From: CAYTEO01 sp964436825
Lineage (GTDB): Bacteria > Krumholzibacteriota > Krumholzibacteriia > LZORAL124-64-63
Reading direction: 5' to 3'
Length of the DNA: 64,000 nucleotides
Assembly: GCA_964436825.1 (NCBI GenBank)
Contig: CAYTEO010000003.1
Location: 73,337 to 137,336, forward strand
Of the stretch, positions 44,835 to 54,610 are shown piece by piece (the first letter of the stretch is position 1; the number at the start of each line of letters is the position of its first letter). The notes under the pieces were generated by a model. It searched no databases. It was given only the letters and a program-made list of their open reading frames with translations, and was not told where the DNA came from. The translations under genes were made by a program, and so were the position numbers.

Positions 44835-46408
44835 CACCGCTCACCTCCCGCTGCCGGCGCGACACCGGCGGGCAGCACTCCCTCCGGCGGCAGGGCCGCC
44901 AGATCGATCCCTTCCGGCAGCCCGGCGCGCCGCGCGGCCCAGCGCTTCAGCGCCGCCGCGTCGCCGGCCCGGGACTCCCCGGTCACGGCCCGCAGCCACT
45001 CGTCCAGGACCCGCCAGTCCTCCCGGGCCTGCTCGGGCGCGGCGACGGCGCGCCGCAGGGCCTGCAGCCGGCCCTGGCGGTTGATCAGGGTGCCGTCCTT
45101 CTCGGCCCAGCAGCGCAGCGGGGCGACGATCGCCGCCGCCTCGCTCGACGCGCAGGCGTGGGTCCCCAGGTAGACCAGCTCCCGGTCCCGGCACCCGTCC
45201 GCCACCTCCGGCGCGGCCCCCACCGGGTCGCCCCCGTAGAGGACGATCGGTCCGTCGGCGGCACCGATCCGCTCGGCCAGCCGCGCGGCCGGCAGCTCCT
45301 CGATCCCCAGCCGCGCCAGCGACGCCCGGTTGGGGGCGCGATCGGCGTCCAGCAGCAGGTCGTCCCCCTCGCCCCGGTCGGCCTCGGCCGGCCCGGAGAC
45401 GATCGCCGCGCCCCGCGCCTCGGCCAGGGCGGCGGCCAGGGCCATCTCCTCCAGGGTCTGGTGCGGGGAGACGACGACCAGCCCGCCCCCCGGCAGCGCG
45501 GCCAGGGCGGAGGACAGTTCCTCCCAGGTCGTCTCGCGCCGCGCCTCGCCGGCGCCCAGCCGGGGCGCGGTGAGCCGGTTCTCGGCGTGGACCCGGCGGT
45601 AGGTCATCCGGCCCATGTCGCACATCCAGGGGCCGTTGACCGCGTCGTTGCGCCGCGGTTTCAGGCGCCAGATCCGCCCGCCCTCGTGGTCGACGCGGAT
45701 GTTGCAGCCGGTGGCGCAGCCCGTGCAGACCGACGGCGTGCTGCGCAGCAGCCAGACCCGCTTCTGGAAGCGGAAGTCGCGGCTGGTCAGCGCGCCGACG
45801 GGACAGATGTCGACCGTGTTGAGGCTGTAGTTGTTGTTCAGCTCCTTGCCCGGGGCGATCCCGATCTCGGCCCGGTCGCCCCGGTTGAAGATGCCCAGCT
45901 CGGAGGTGCCGGTGACGTGGTCGCAGAAGCGGACGCAGCGGCTGCAGAGCACGCACCGCTCCTTGTCCAGGATGACGTGGGGACCGATGACCTGGGCCTT
46001 GGCCTTGTGGACCTTCTCGCCCTTGCCGACCTCCGACTCGTAGAGGCCGTACTCCATGTACTGGTTCTGCAGGCCGCACTCGCCGGCCTGGTCGCAGATG
46101 GGACAGTCGACGGGGTGGTTGATCAGGTGCAGCTCCAGGATCTGGCGGACCGCGGTGCGGACACGCTCGCTGCGGGTGTGGACGACCATCCCGTCGCGGA
46201 CGGTCGTGTTGCAGGCGATCGTCAGCTTCGGCATCCCCTCCACCTCCACCTGGCAGAGGCGGCAGACGCCGGCCACCGGCAGGTCGGGGTGGTAGCAGAA
46301 GTGGGGCAACGCCTCGCCGCGGGCCACCCGGCAGGCCTCGAACAGGGAGGTCCCCGCGGGGAACTCCAGCTCCCGGCCGTCGATCGTCACCTTGACCATC
46401 TCGCCCAT
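44834..46408 (-). CDS. nuoG: NADH-quinone oxidoreductase subunit G (short form)
   Basis: 524 residues. The N-terminal [2Fe-2S] domain (CYHPDLPVAGVCRLCQVEVEG), the His/Cys motif HPVDCPICDQAGECGLQNQ, the CVLCSRCVRFC cluster and the CTGCATGC 4Fe-4S site of the molybdopterin-like domain are all present. The rest of that domain is much reduced compared with the roughly 700-900 residues of many NuoG proteins. Iron-sulfur electron path from NuoF towards NuoI. The ATG at 46408 lies five bases after nuoF, with AGGAG upstream. Confidence 0.94.
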   Translation of the reverse strand: MGEMVKVTIDGRELEFPAGTSLFEACRVARGEALPHFCYHPDLPVAGVCRLCQVEVEGMPKLTIACNTTVRDGMVVHTRSERVRTAVRQILELHLINHPVDCPICDQAGECGLQNQYMEYGLYESEVGKGEKVHKAKAQVIGPHVILDKERCVLCSRCVRFCDHVTGTSELGIFNRGDRAEIGIAPGKELNNNYSLNTVDICPVGALTSRDFRFQKRVWLLRSTPSVCTGCATGCNIRVDHEGGRIWRLKPRRNDAVNGPWMCDMGRMTYRRVHAENRLTAPRLGAGEARRETTWEELSSALAALPGGGLVVVSPHQTLEEMALAAALAEARGAAIVSGPAEADRGEGDDLLLDADRAPNRASLARLGIEELPAARLAERIGAADGPIVLYGGDPVGAAPEVADGCRDRELVYLGTHACASSEAAAIVAPLRCWAEKDGTLINRQGRLQALRRAVAAPEQAREDWRVLDEWLRAVTGESRAGDAAALKRWAARRAGLPEGIDLAALPPEGVLPAGVAPAAGGER

Positions 46409-46413
46409 GCTGC

Positions 46414-47715
<1,302 letters not shown>

Positions 47716-47716
47716 G

Positions 47717-48259
47717 CTACTCCTCCAGCTCCCGGTCGGTGTCCGGCCGCAGCGGCTGGCCCTTGCGGAGGCTTTCCAGCAGGGCGTCCACCTTCTGGGG
47801 GGTGAGGTGCTCGTAGAGGTGCTTGCCCAGCTGCAGGACCGGGCCGTGGCCGCAGGCCCCCAGGCACTCGACGCCCTCGAGGGCGAACATCCCGTCCGGC
47901 GTCGTCTCCCCCACCCGGATCCCGAGCCGCTTCTCCAGGTGGGCGATGATGGCCCGGGAACCGCTGATGTGGCAGCAGATGTTGTGGCAGACCTGCAGGA
48001 CGTACCTGGCCTGGGGCTCGGTGCGGAACATGAAGTAGAAGGAGAGGACCTCGCGGACCTTCGCCTCCGACAGCTCCAGCTGCTCCGCCACCCAGGCGAC
48101 GGCGGCGTCGGAGACGTAGCCGAACCGGTCCTGGATGAGCCACAGCGTCGGCATGATGGCGCTGCGGCGGGTGGGGTAGCGCTCCAGGATGCGGGCGAAC
48201 CGCTGCTGGTCCTCGGGCGGGAGCCGGAACTCCTGCGTCTTGTCGGCCGGTGCGTTCAT
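47717..48259 (-). CDS. nuoE: NADH-quinone oxidoreductase subunit E
   Basis: 180 residues, thioredoxin-like [2Fe-2S] subunit (cluster N1a). Ligands lie in QVCHNICCHISG and in ECLGACGHGPVL. The N-terminal helical part has the typical YPTRRSAIMPTLWLIQDRFGY. The Cys-Cys pair in NICC is a minor variation on the usual CxxxxC spacing. The ATG at 48259 has AAGGAAG upstream. Confidence 0.94.
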   Translation of the reverse strand: MNAPADKTQEFRLPPEDQQRFARILERYPTRRSAIMPTLWLIQDRFGYVSDAAVAWVAEQLELSEAKVREVLSFYFMFRTEPQARYVLQVCHNICCHISGSRAIIAHLEKRLGIRVGETTPDGMFALEGVECLGACGHGPVLQLGKHLYEHLTPQKVDALLESLRKGQPLRPDTDRELEE

Positions 48260-48293
48260 CGCATCGCTTCCTTTGCCAGTCGGTACCGGGCGG

Positions 48294-50000
48294 TCACCGG
48301 TCCAGTTCCCCGGCGATGATGTTGATACTGCCCAGGATGGCGATCGCGTCGGGCACCATCAGCCCCTTGATCAGGTCCGTGTACGCCGAGAAGATGGGGA
48401 AGCAGGGCGGGCGTACCTTGAGCCGGTAGGGCCGGCCGCTCCCGTCGGAGACGCAGAAGAAGCCCAGCTCTCCGTTGGCTCCCTCGCCGAAGCCGTAGCC
48501 CTCCCCGGCGGGGACGCGGATCCCCTCCATGATCAGCTTGAACTGGTTCATGACCCCCTCGATGCTGCCGTAGACCTTCTCCTTGGGCGGCAGCGCCACG
48601 CGGGGGTCGTCGACGAGGATCGGCCCGTCGGGCAGGCCGCGCGAGAGGGCCTGGCGGATGATCCGGGCGCTCTGGCGCATCTCCTCGATCCGGACCATGA
48701 TCCGGTCGCGGGTGTCACCGTTCTCCCCCACCGGCACGTCGAAATCGTAGTCCTGGTAGCCGAGGTACGGGGCGGCCTTGCGCAGGTCGAATCCCAGGCC
48801 GGTGGCGCGCAGGCAGGGACCGGTGAAGCCGCGGTCGAGGGCCTCCTCGGTGGTCAGCGCCCCGATCCCGACCGTGCGGTCCAGGAAGATCCGGTTGCGG
48901 GCCACCAGGCCGGTCACCTCGCCGATGGCGACATCGAGCTTCTGCAGGTGCTTCTCGACCGCCTGCTCGAAACCGTCGAAGACGTCGTGGGCCAGGCCGC
49001 CGATGCGGGCGTAGTTCGTCGTCAGGCGCGAGCCGCACAGCGGCTCGATGATGTCGTAGTAGATCCCCTCGCGGATGTTGTAGAAGTACCAGTAGTTGGT
49101 CAGGGCGCCGATGTCGACGAGGTTCGTGCAGACGCAGACGAGGTGGTCGATGATCCGCGCCAGCTCGCTGGTGACGACCCGCACGACCCGGGCCCGGGGC
49201 GGGATCTCCACCCCCAGCATCTTCTCCACGGCGGCGGCGTAGATGTTGTTGTTGAGCATCGCCGAGACGTAGTTCAGCCGGTCCGTGTAGGGCATGACCT
49301 GCGACCAGGTGTGATCCTCCGCCTCCTTCTCGAAGCAGCGGTGCAGGTAGCCGATCTCGGCCCGGGCGTCGACGATCGTCTCGCCGTCCAGCAGGCACTC
49401 GATGCGCAGGGCGCCGTGGGTGGCGGGGTGGCTCGGCCCCAGGTTGACGACCATCAGGTCGGACGGATAGCCCACCCGGTCGGCCTGCTCGGCGCGCCGG
49501 GACGCGGCCAGCACCTCCTCGTCGCTGAACAGCTTCTCCGGCGTGGAGAGGAACTGCCCCTGCTCGATGGGATAGTCCTTGCGCAGGGCGTGCCCCTCGA
49601 ACTCGTGGTGGGTTAGGATCCGCCGCAGGTCGGGATGGCCGGCGAAGCGGACCCCGAACAGGTCGAAGACCTCGCGCTCGTGCCAGTCGGCGCTGCGGTA
49701 GAGGTGGGTCACCGTGGGGACCGGCTCGCCCTCGGCCACGTCGGTCTTGACGATCAACCGCTGGTTCCGCGAGACCGAGCGCAGCAGGTAGTTGACCTGG
49801 AACCGCTTCGCCCGGTCTGGATAGTCGACGCCGACGACGTCGGCCAGCAGCTCGCACCCCTCCCGCTCCTTGAGGTGCTGCACCACCAACGGTACGTCCG
49901 CCGGTGCCACGGTGACCGACTCGTCCCCGTGCTGGCTGCCGGCGGCGAGGATCCTCTCCCCGAACTCGGCTCGCAGGCTCTCGATGAGTTTCTGGCTCAT
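48294..50000 (-). CDS. nuoCD: NADH-quinone oxidoreductase fused subunit CD
   Basis: 568 residues, a NuoC domain (about 1-160; RSADWHEREVFDLFGVRFAGHP) fused in frame to a NuoD domain (about 180-568; NLGPSHPATHGALRIECLLDGE, EIGYLHRCFEK, and C-terminal LGSINIIAGELDR). NuoD forms the quinone site with NuoB. The fusion also occurs in Escherichia coli and several other lineages. ATG start at 50000; 35 bases after nuoB. Confidence 0.97.
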   Translation of the reverse strand: MSQKLIESLRAEFGERILAAGSQHGDESVTVAPADVPLVVQHLKEREGCELLADVVGVDYPDRAKRFQVNYLLRSVSRNQRLIVKTDVAEGEPVPTVTHLYRSADWHEREVFDLFGVRFAGHPDLRRILTHHEFEGHALRKDYPIEQGQFLSTPEKLFSDEEVLAASRRAEQADRVGYPSDLMVVNLGPSHPATHGALRIECLLDGETIVDARAEIGYLHRCFEKEAEDHTWSQVMPYTDRLNYVSAMLNNNIYAAAVEKMLGVEIPPRARVVRVVTSELARIIDHLVCVCTNLVDIGALTNYWYFYNIREGIYYDIIEPLCGSRLTTNYARIGGLAHDVFDGFEQAVEKHLQKLDVAIGEVTGLVARNRIFLDRTVGIGALTTEEALDRGFTGPCLRATGLGFDLRKAAPYLGYQDYDFDVPVGENGDTRDRIMVRIEEMRQSARIIRQALSRGLPDGPILVDDPRVALPPKEKVYGSIEGVMNQFKLIMEGIRVPAGEGYGFGEGANGELGFFCVSDGSGRPYRLKVRPPCFPIFSAYTDLIKGLMVPDAIAILGSINIIAGELDR

Positions 50001-50035
50001 GCTCTCCGTCCCGGACTACCGGTGATGGGCGCGGC

Positions 50036-50542
50036 CTAGGCCTCGGCGCTGTTGCGGTGACGCGCGGCGGCGGGGACCAGGCCCTCCTGCTGGACCCGCT
50101 CCTGCAGGGTCACCAGGGCGTGCATCAGGTTCTCCGGCGTCGGCGGGCAGCCGGCGACGTAGTAGTCGACCGGGATGATCCGGTCGATCCCCTGCAGGGT
50201 CCCGTAGTTGTTGTAGAAGCCGCCGCTGGAGGCGCAGACTCCCATGGCGATGACCCACTTGGGCTCGCACATCTGGGCGTAGATCGTCTTGAGGATCGGC
50301 GCCTGCTTGTAGGAGATCGTGCCGGCGACGATCAGCAGGTCGGACTGGCGGGGCGAGAACCGGACGGCCTCGGCCCCGAAACGGCTGATATCGCTGTAGG
50401 AGGAGACGACGCTCATGAACTCGATGGCACAGCAGGCCGTCCCGTACGGCAGCGGCCAGAGGGAGTACTTGCGCCCCCAGTTGACCGCCTGCCGCAGGCG
50501 CGTCGTCAGGTAGTTGCTCGGGCTGTCCAGTGCTACTGCCAT
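50036..50542 (-). CDS. nuoB: NADH-quinone oxidoreductase subunit B
   Basis: 168 residues. Cluster N2 subunit with the adjacent cysteines in PYGTACCAIEFM, then GVCASSGGFYNNYG and VAGCPPTPENLMHAL, giving the four cysteine ligands. N2 passes electrons to quinone. The ATG at 50542 lies ten bases inside the end of nuoA. Confidence 0.97.
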   Translation of the reverse strand: MAVALDSPSNYLTTRLRQAVNWGRKYSLWPLPYGTACCAIEFMSVVSSYSDISRFGAEAVRFSPRQSDLLIVAGTISYKQAPILKTIYAQMCEPKWVIAMGVCASSGGFYNNYGTLQGIDRIIPVDYYVAGCPPTPENLMHALVTLQERVQQEGLVPAAARHRNSAEA

Positions 50543-50907
50543 TCGAGCCCGCCTTTCCGCCAGACGTAGATGTAGCCGACGACCAGGATGACCAGGAAGA
50601 ACCCCATCTCGCCCAGGGCGAACGCTCCCTGCCCCGCCGCCAGCAGGCGGCGATAGAGGACGACCCACGGGTAGAGCAGGACCCCTTCCAGGTCGAACAG
50701 CAGGAACAGGAGGGCGACCAGGAAGAAGCGGACGAAGAAGCGGACCTGGGGCGAACTGCGCACGGGGATGCCGCACTCGTAGCCGGTGCGTTTCAGGGCG
50801 GTGCTGCGGCGCGGCCCGAGCCAGTAGCTCAGGACCAGGAACAGCAACGACAGCACGAGGGCGAGCGCCACGACCAGCAGCAGCGGAACGTACTGTTGAG
50901 GGGCCAT
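50533..50907 (-). CDS. nuoA: NADH-quinone oxidoreductase subunit A
   Basis: 124 residues, three helices. The loop TGYECGIPV and the FLLFDLEGVLLYPW helix with its conserved acidic residues are diagnostic. First gene of the nuo operon. I chose the ATG at 50907 with AAGGAG eight bases upstream; a longer frame reaching 51006 would run through the promoter region. Confidence 0.95.
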   Translation of the reverse strand: MAPQQYVPLLLVVALALVLSLLFLVLSYWLGPRRSTALKRTGYECGIPVRSSPQVRFFVRFFLVALLFLLFDLEGVLLYPWVVLYRRLLAAGQGAFALGEMGFFLVILVVGYIYVWRKGGLEWQ

Positions 50908-50989
50908 GCCGGGGCTCCTTGCCTTCCGCCGAACCGCCGCCGCGGCGACGGTCCCTGCAATGTTGAGCTCGTAACAGAAGGTCGGCCCA

Positions 50990-51017
50990 ACGTTAACAGA
51001 GATCACGACCCTGTCAA
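50990..51017 (-). promoter_or_regulatory. Promoter of the nuo operon
   Basis: On the minus strand, a perfect TTGACA (51017-51012), 16 bases, TAACGT (50995-50990). The start point near 50983 gives a leader of about 76 bases. It is divergent from, and 8 bases away from, the promoter proposed for the aminotransferase gene. Confidence 0.55.
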
Positions 51018-51024
51018 CTCCGGC

Positions 51025-51053
51025 TTGCCGCCCCCCGCCGCGCCGACTACCGT
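51025..51053 (+). promoter_or_regulatory. Promoter of the class IV aminotransferase gene
   Basis: TTGCCG (51025-51030), 17 bases, TACCGT (51048-51053). The start point would be about 12 bases before the TTG start codon, so the leader would be very short but would still include GGAGG. Confidence 0.4.
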
Positions 51054-51071
51054 GGCGATGGAGGTGTCACC

Positions 51072-51947
51072 TTGATCGTCTACCTGGATGGCGAGTACCT
51101 GGCCGCCGACGAGGCGCGGGTCCCCCTGTTCGACGGCGGCTACCTGTACGGGGACGGCCTGTTCGAGACGCTGCGGATCTACCGGGGACGCCCGTTCGAC
51201 CTGGACGGGCACCTGGCGCGCCTCTCCCGCCAGTGCCGCGAGCTGTCGCTGTCCCACGCCCCCGAGGCGTACGACTGGGCCGGTGTCATCGCCCGCCTGC
51301 TGGAGCGCAACGGGCTGTCCGGCGCCGACGCCCGCTGCCGGCTGACGGTCAGCCGGCGGCTGCGGCCCGACGACCCGCTGCCGCTGGCCGCCGTGGACAG
51401 GCTCCCGGCCACCGTCTCCGCCTTCGTCACCCCCCTGCCCGCCGAGCTGCCCCGCTGGCAGCGCGAGGGAATCGCCGTCCACCTGATGCCGGCCGGCAGC
51501 GGCCGCGGCGGCCTGGCGGAGCTGAAGACCCTCAACTACCTGCCCACCCTGCTCGCCCTGCGCGAGGCGCACCGTCGCGGCTGCGTCGAGGCATTGCTGC
51601 GTGACGCCGCCGGCCACGTCCTCGAGGGAGCGACCAGCAACCTCTTCCTCGTCGCCGGCGGAACGCTGGTGACCCCGCCGACGGCCCAGGGGCTGCTGCC
51701 GGGCCGGACCCGCGCGCTGGTCCTGGCGGCGGCCGCCTCGCTGGAGCTGCCGGTCCGGGAGCAACCGGTCACGACCGGCGACCTGTGGTCTGCGGACGAG
51801 GTCTTCCTGTCGGGATCGGTCAAGGAGGTAGTGCCGGTCGTCCGGATCGACGACCGCGCCGTCGCCGACGGCCGGGCCGGTACCGTCACGCGGCGACTCC
51901 AGACAGCATACCGCCGAGGGGTCGAGGACACCCTCGGCGGCAGCTGA
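51072..51947 (+). CDS. Class IV PLP-dependent aminotransferase
   Basis: 291 residues, fold type IV (branched-chain aminotransferase, D-amino-acid aminotransferase, aminodeoxychorismate lyase group). VPLFDGGYLYGDGLFETLR is the N-terminal family pattern, Lys152 in AELKTLNYLP is the PLP-binding lysine, and EGATSNLFLV and FLSGSVKEVVPV are the phosphate-binding loops. TTG start at 51072 with GGAGGTG upstream. Substrate cannot be read off: the branched-chain type usually has a longer N-terminus, so a D-amino-acid or aminodeoxychorismate lyase-like role is also possible. Confidence 0.85.
   Translation: MIVYLDGEYLAADEARVPLFDGGYLYGDGLFETLRIYRGRPFDLDGHLARLSRQCRELSLSHAPEAYDWAGVIARLLERNGLSGADARCRLTVSRRLRPDDPLPLAAVDRLPATVSAFVTPLPAELPRWQREGIAVHLMPAGSGRGGLAELKTLNYLPTLLALREAHRRGCVEALLRDAAGHVLEGATSNLFLVAGGTLVTPPTAQGLLPGRTRALVLAAAASLELPVREQPVTTGDLWSADEVFLSGSVKEVVPVVRIDDRAVADGRAGTVTRRLQTAYRRGVEDTLGGS
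51911..51940. terminator. Hairpin at the end of the aminotransferase gene
   Basis: A perfect ten-base-pair stem, CCGCCGAGGG with CCCTCGGCGG, and a ten-base loop, inside the last codons of the aminotransferase gene and 26 bases from the convergent NYN gene. No U-tract follows. It could end or stabilise transcripts from either side. Confidence 0.45.
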
Positions 51948-51965
51948 CGGTCGGCCGCGGTCGGC

Positions 51966-52583
51966 TCAGTACTCGATGGAATCGTAGTCGATCTTCGGGT
52001 CGAGCTCGTTGCGGATGTTGCTCGGAGGCAGGTCGTCGTCCACATCGTAGCGACGCTCCGGCGGGGGCGCGTCCAGGGCGATGTCGTCCTTGATGGCGCC
52101 GAGATCGATGTAGACGTCGGCCGCGGCGATCAGCTCGGTGCTGGTCATCTCCCGCAGCCCGCAGACCTCGACGTGCTTGCCGTGCCGGGCGACGCTCTCG
52201 ATCAGGGGGACGAAGTCGCCGTCGCCGCTGCAGATGATGACCGTGTCCAGGTGCGGCAGCAGCTCGTAGACGTCGACCGCCAGTTCCAGGTCCAGGTTGC
52301 CCCGGAAGAGGCGCTGCTGCGTCTCGGCCTCGGTGAAGGCCCGCAGCTCCTTGGTCACCACGCGGAACCCGTTCAGTTTCAGGAAGTTGATGAAATCGAT
52401 CTTCCCTTCTGACTGGTTCGTGATCGCCGTGTAGAAGTGGGAGCGGATCAGGCGCCGCTCGCCGGCCAGCACCTTGCACATCTTCAGGTAGTCCAGCCGC
52501 ATGTTGAGGTGCTTGGCGCTGTAGTGGATGTTCTCGCCATCGATGAAGATGGCGACTTTGTCGCGAGGGTCGGGATGGTACAT
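51966..52583 (-). CDS. NYN-domain (LabA/DUF88-like) protein
   Basis: 205 residues. The PIN-like NYN fold has VAIFIDGENIHY (Asp15, Glu17, Asn18) and IICSGDGDFVPLIE, the acidic residues expected to hold a metal for RNA cleavage. The Asp-rich C-terminal 35 residues look disordered. NYN proteins are implicated in RNA processing, but the specific target is unknown. The ATG at 52583 is preceded by AAAGG; an upstream ATG at 52673 would lie at the promoter -10. Confidence 0.83.
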   Translation of the reverse strand: MYHPDPRDKVAIFIDGENIHYSAKHLNMRLDYLKMCKVLAGERRLIRSHFYTAITNQSEGKIDFINFLKLNGFRVVTKELRAFTEAETQQRLFRGNLDLELAVDVYELLPHLDTVIICSGDGDFVPLIESVARHGKHVEVCGLREMTSTELIAAADVYIDLGAIKDDIALDAPPPERRYDVDDDLPPSNIRNELDPKIDYDSIEY

Positions 52584-52675
52584 GTCCCTGCCTTTCTGCT
52601 GACAGATCCTGGGGGTTGGGCGAGGATAGTCTCTGCCATACGTTCCCGGATCCCCGGGAGACGGGCGATACACGA

Positions 52676-52704
52676 ATGATAGAGCGGATCCGGCGGCAGC
52701 GCAA
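52676..52704 (-). promoter_or_regulatory. Promoter of the NYN-domain gene
   Basis: On the minus strand, TTGCGC (52704-52699), 17 bases, TATCAT (52681-52676). The start point near 52669 leaves about 85 bases before the ATG. The rest of the 233-base divergent gap upstream of ftcD shows no clear plus-strand promoter. Confidence 0.5.
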
Positions 52705-52816
52705 ACGTCCGATGCCGGGACTGGCGTCGTGGCGGGCCGCGGGCTATGTTCGCCGGCGTGACGGACCGCCCGGAGCGGTCGCCCACCGGACCTGTAGCCG
52801 TCTGCGAGGTGAGACC

Positions 52817-54535
52817 ATGGACAAGCTCGTCGAATGCGTGCCCAACATCAGCGAGGGACGGGACCGGCGGATCATCGACGCCGTCGCCGGTGTCGTCCGC
52901 GAGACCGAGGGTGTCACCCTGCTGGACGTCGATCCCGGCGCCGACACGAACCGGACCGTCATCACCTTCATCGGTCCCCCCGACCCGGTGGCCGAGGCGG
53001 CCTTCCGCCTGGTGGCCAAGGCGGCCGAGCTGATCGACATGTCCCGTCACCAGGGCGCCCACCCCCGTCACGGCGCCACCGACGTCTGTCCCTTCGTCCC
53101 GGTGCGCGGCGTGACGATGGACGAGTGCGTCGAGCTGGCCCGGCGGGTCGGCAGGCGGATCGGCGAGGAGCTGCAGATCCCCGTCTACCTCTACGAGCAC
53201 GCCGCCACCCGGCCGGAGCGGCGCAACCTGGCCCACGTCCGCCAGGGGGAGTACGAGGCGCTGCCGGAGAAGCTCGGCACCGAGGAGTGGGTCCCCGACT
53301 TCGGGCCGAACGAGTGGAACGAGCACGTGGCCCGCAGCGGCGCCACCAGCGTCGGGGCGCGCAACTTCCTGGTGGCCTACAACGTCAACCTGAACACGCG
53401 GGCGCGGAAGATCGCCTCGGACATCGCCCTGGACATCCGCGAGGGCGGCCGGGCCAAGCGTGACGCCGAGGGGAAGATCGTCCGCGACGCCGACGGCAAC
53501 GTGGTCAAGGTGCCCGGCAGGCACCGCCTGCCCGCCTGCAAGGCCGTCGGCTGGGTCATCGAGGAGTACGACCGGGCCCAGGTCTCCATCAACCTGGTCG
53601 ACACGTCGGTCACCAAGCCCCACGACGCCTTCGAGGCCTGCCGCGCCGCCGCCCGCGAGCGCGGCGTCCGTGTCACCGGCAGCGAGCTGGTGGGCCTGAT
53701 CCCCGAGCAGGACCTGCTGGCCGCCGGCCGTTTCTACCAGGAGCAGGCGGGCCAGTCCCCCGGGCTGCCGCGGCGCCAGCTCATCGAAACGGCGATCCAG
53801 AGCCTGGGGCTGCGCGACCTGGGCGAGTTCGACCCGGCCCGGAAGGTCATCGAGTACCAGGCCGGCATGGTCGACGGTCCCCTGGTCTCCATGACGAACC
53901 GCGAGTTCGTCGACGAGCTGTCGACCGACTCCCCCGCCCCCGGCGGCGGGTCGGTGGCGGCCCTCTGCGGCGCCCAGGCCGCGGCGCTGGTGGCCATGGT
54001 GGCCAACCTGACCGTCGGCAAGAAGAAGTACGCCGACGTCCAGGCGCGGGTGAAGGAGATCGCCGTGGAGGCCCAGGAACTCAAGGACGGCCTGCTGCGC
54101 GCCATGGACGACGACACGGCCGCCTTCAACAAGGTCATGGAGGCCTTCAAGCTGCCGCGCAAGACCGACGAGCAGAAGCGGGAGCGGGAGCTGGCCGTCG
54201 CCGCCGCCACGCGCGAGGCGACCCGGATCCCCCTGGCGGTCCTCGAGCGGATGCCGCGGGTCCTGGAGCTGGCGGACGAGATCGCGCGGATCGGCAACGC
54301 CGCCTCCCTCTCGGACGCCGGCGTGGCCGCCCTGGCGGCGATGACCGCGGCCGAGGGGGCCTGGTACAACGTCCTGATCAACCTGGCGTCGCTGGCGGAG
54401 CTGGACCAGGGCGAGGCGCCCGGCTTCGTGGACGAGACGCGCCAGCGTGCCGACGCCGTCCTGGAGCGCTGCGAGCGGCTGGCGGCGGAGACCCGGGAGG
54501 TGGTGCGGCACCGCCTGCGCGAGCCGCTGGACTGA
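52817..54535 (+). CDS. ftcD: Bifunctional glutamate formimidoyltransferase/formimidoyl-THF cyclodeaminase
   Basis: Histidine-degradation enzyme. The N-terminal formiminotransferase (about 1-330) moves the formimino group of formiminoglutamate to tetrahydrofolate, and the C-terminal cyclodeaminase (about 355-572) makes methenyl-THF and ammonia. 572 residues. Visible features are VECVPNISEGRD, GAHPRHGATDVCPF with His82 at the catalytic position, and the cyclodeaminase motifs SPAPGGGSVAAL and DDDTAAFNKVM. The insert around DAEGKIVRDADGN is seen in other bacterial members. The ATG at 52817 is preceded by GAGGTGAG. No hut genes lie nearby. Confidence 0.95.
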   Translation: MDKLVECVPNISEGRDRRIIDAVAGVVRETEGVTLLDVDPGADTNRTVITFIGPPDPVAEAAFRLVAKAAELIDMSRHQGAHPRHGATDVCPFVPVRGVTMDECVELARRVGRRIGEELQIPVYLYEHAATRPERRNLAHVRQGEYEALPEKLGTEEWVPDFGPNEWNEHVARSGATSVGARNFLVAYNVNLNTRARKIASDIALDIREGGRAKRDAEGKIVRDADGNVVKVPGRHRLPACKAVGWVIEEYDRAQVSINLVDTSVTKPHDAFEACRAAARERGVRVTGSELVGLIPEQDLLAAGRFYQEQAGQSPGLPRRQLIETAIQSLGLRDLGEFDPARKVIEYQAGMVDGPLVSMTNREFVDELSTDSPAPGGGSVAALCGAQAAALVAMVANLTVGKKKYADVQARVKEIAVEAQELKDGLLRAMDDDTAAFNKVMEAFKLPRKTDEQKRERELAVAAATREATRIPLAVLERMPRVLELADEIARIGNAASLSDAGVAALAAMTAAEGAWYNVLINLASLAELDQGEAPGFVDETRQRADAVLERCERLAAETREVVRHRLREPLD

Positions 54536-54547
54536 CGGTCATTCCCG

Positions 54548-54576
54548 TTGAGACGCGGCGGGGATCGTCCTACACT
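54548..54576 (+). promoter_or_regulatory. Promoter for the MFS transporter gene
   Basis: TTGAGA (54548-54553), 17 bases, TACACT (54571-54576), in the 75-base gap after ftcD. The start point near 54583 is about 28 bases before the ATG, so the transporter can be expressed separately from ftcD. Confidence 0.5.
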
Positions 54577-54610
54577 GCGCCGACACCGGGAATCCAACGA
54601 AGGGAAGGAC

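Noticed and set aside
43029..45173. A 714-codon plus-strand frame opposite nuoG to nuoI
   Set aside because: Mirror of confirmed nuo genes; composition typical of an antisense frame in high-GC DNA.
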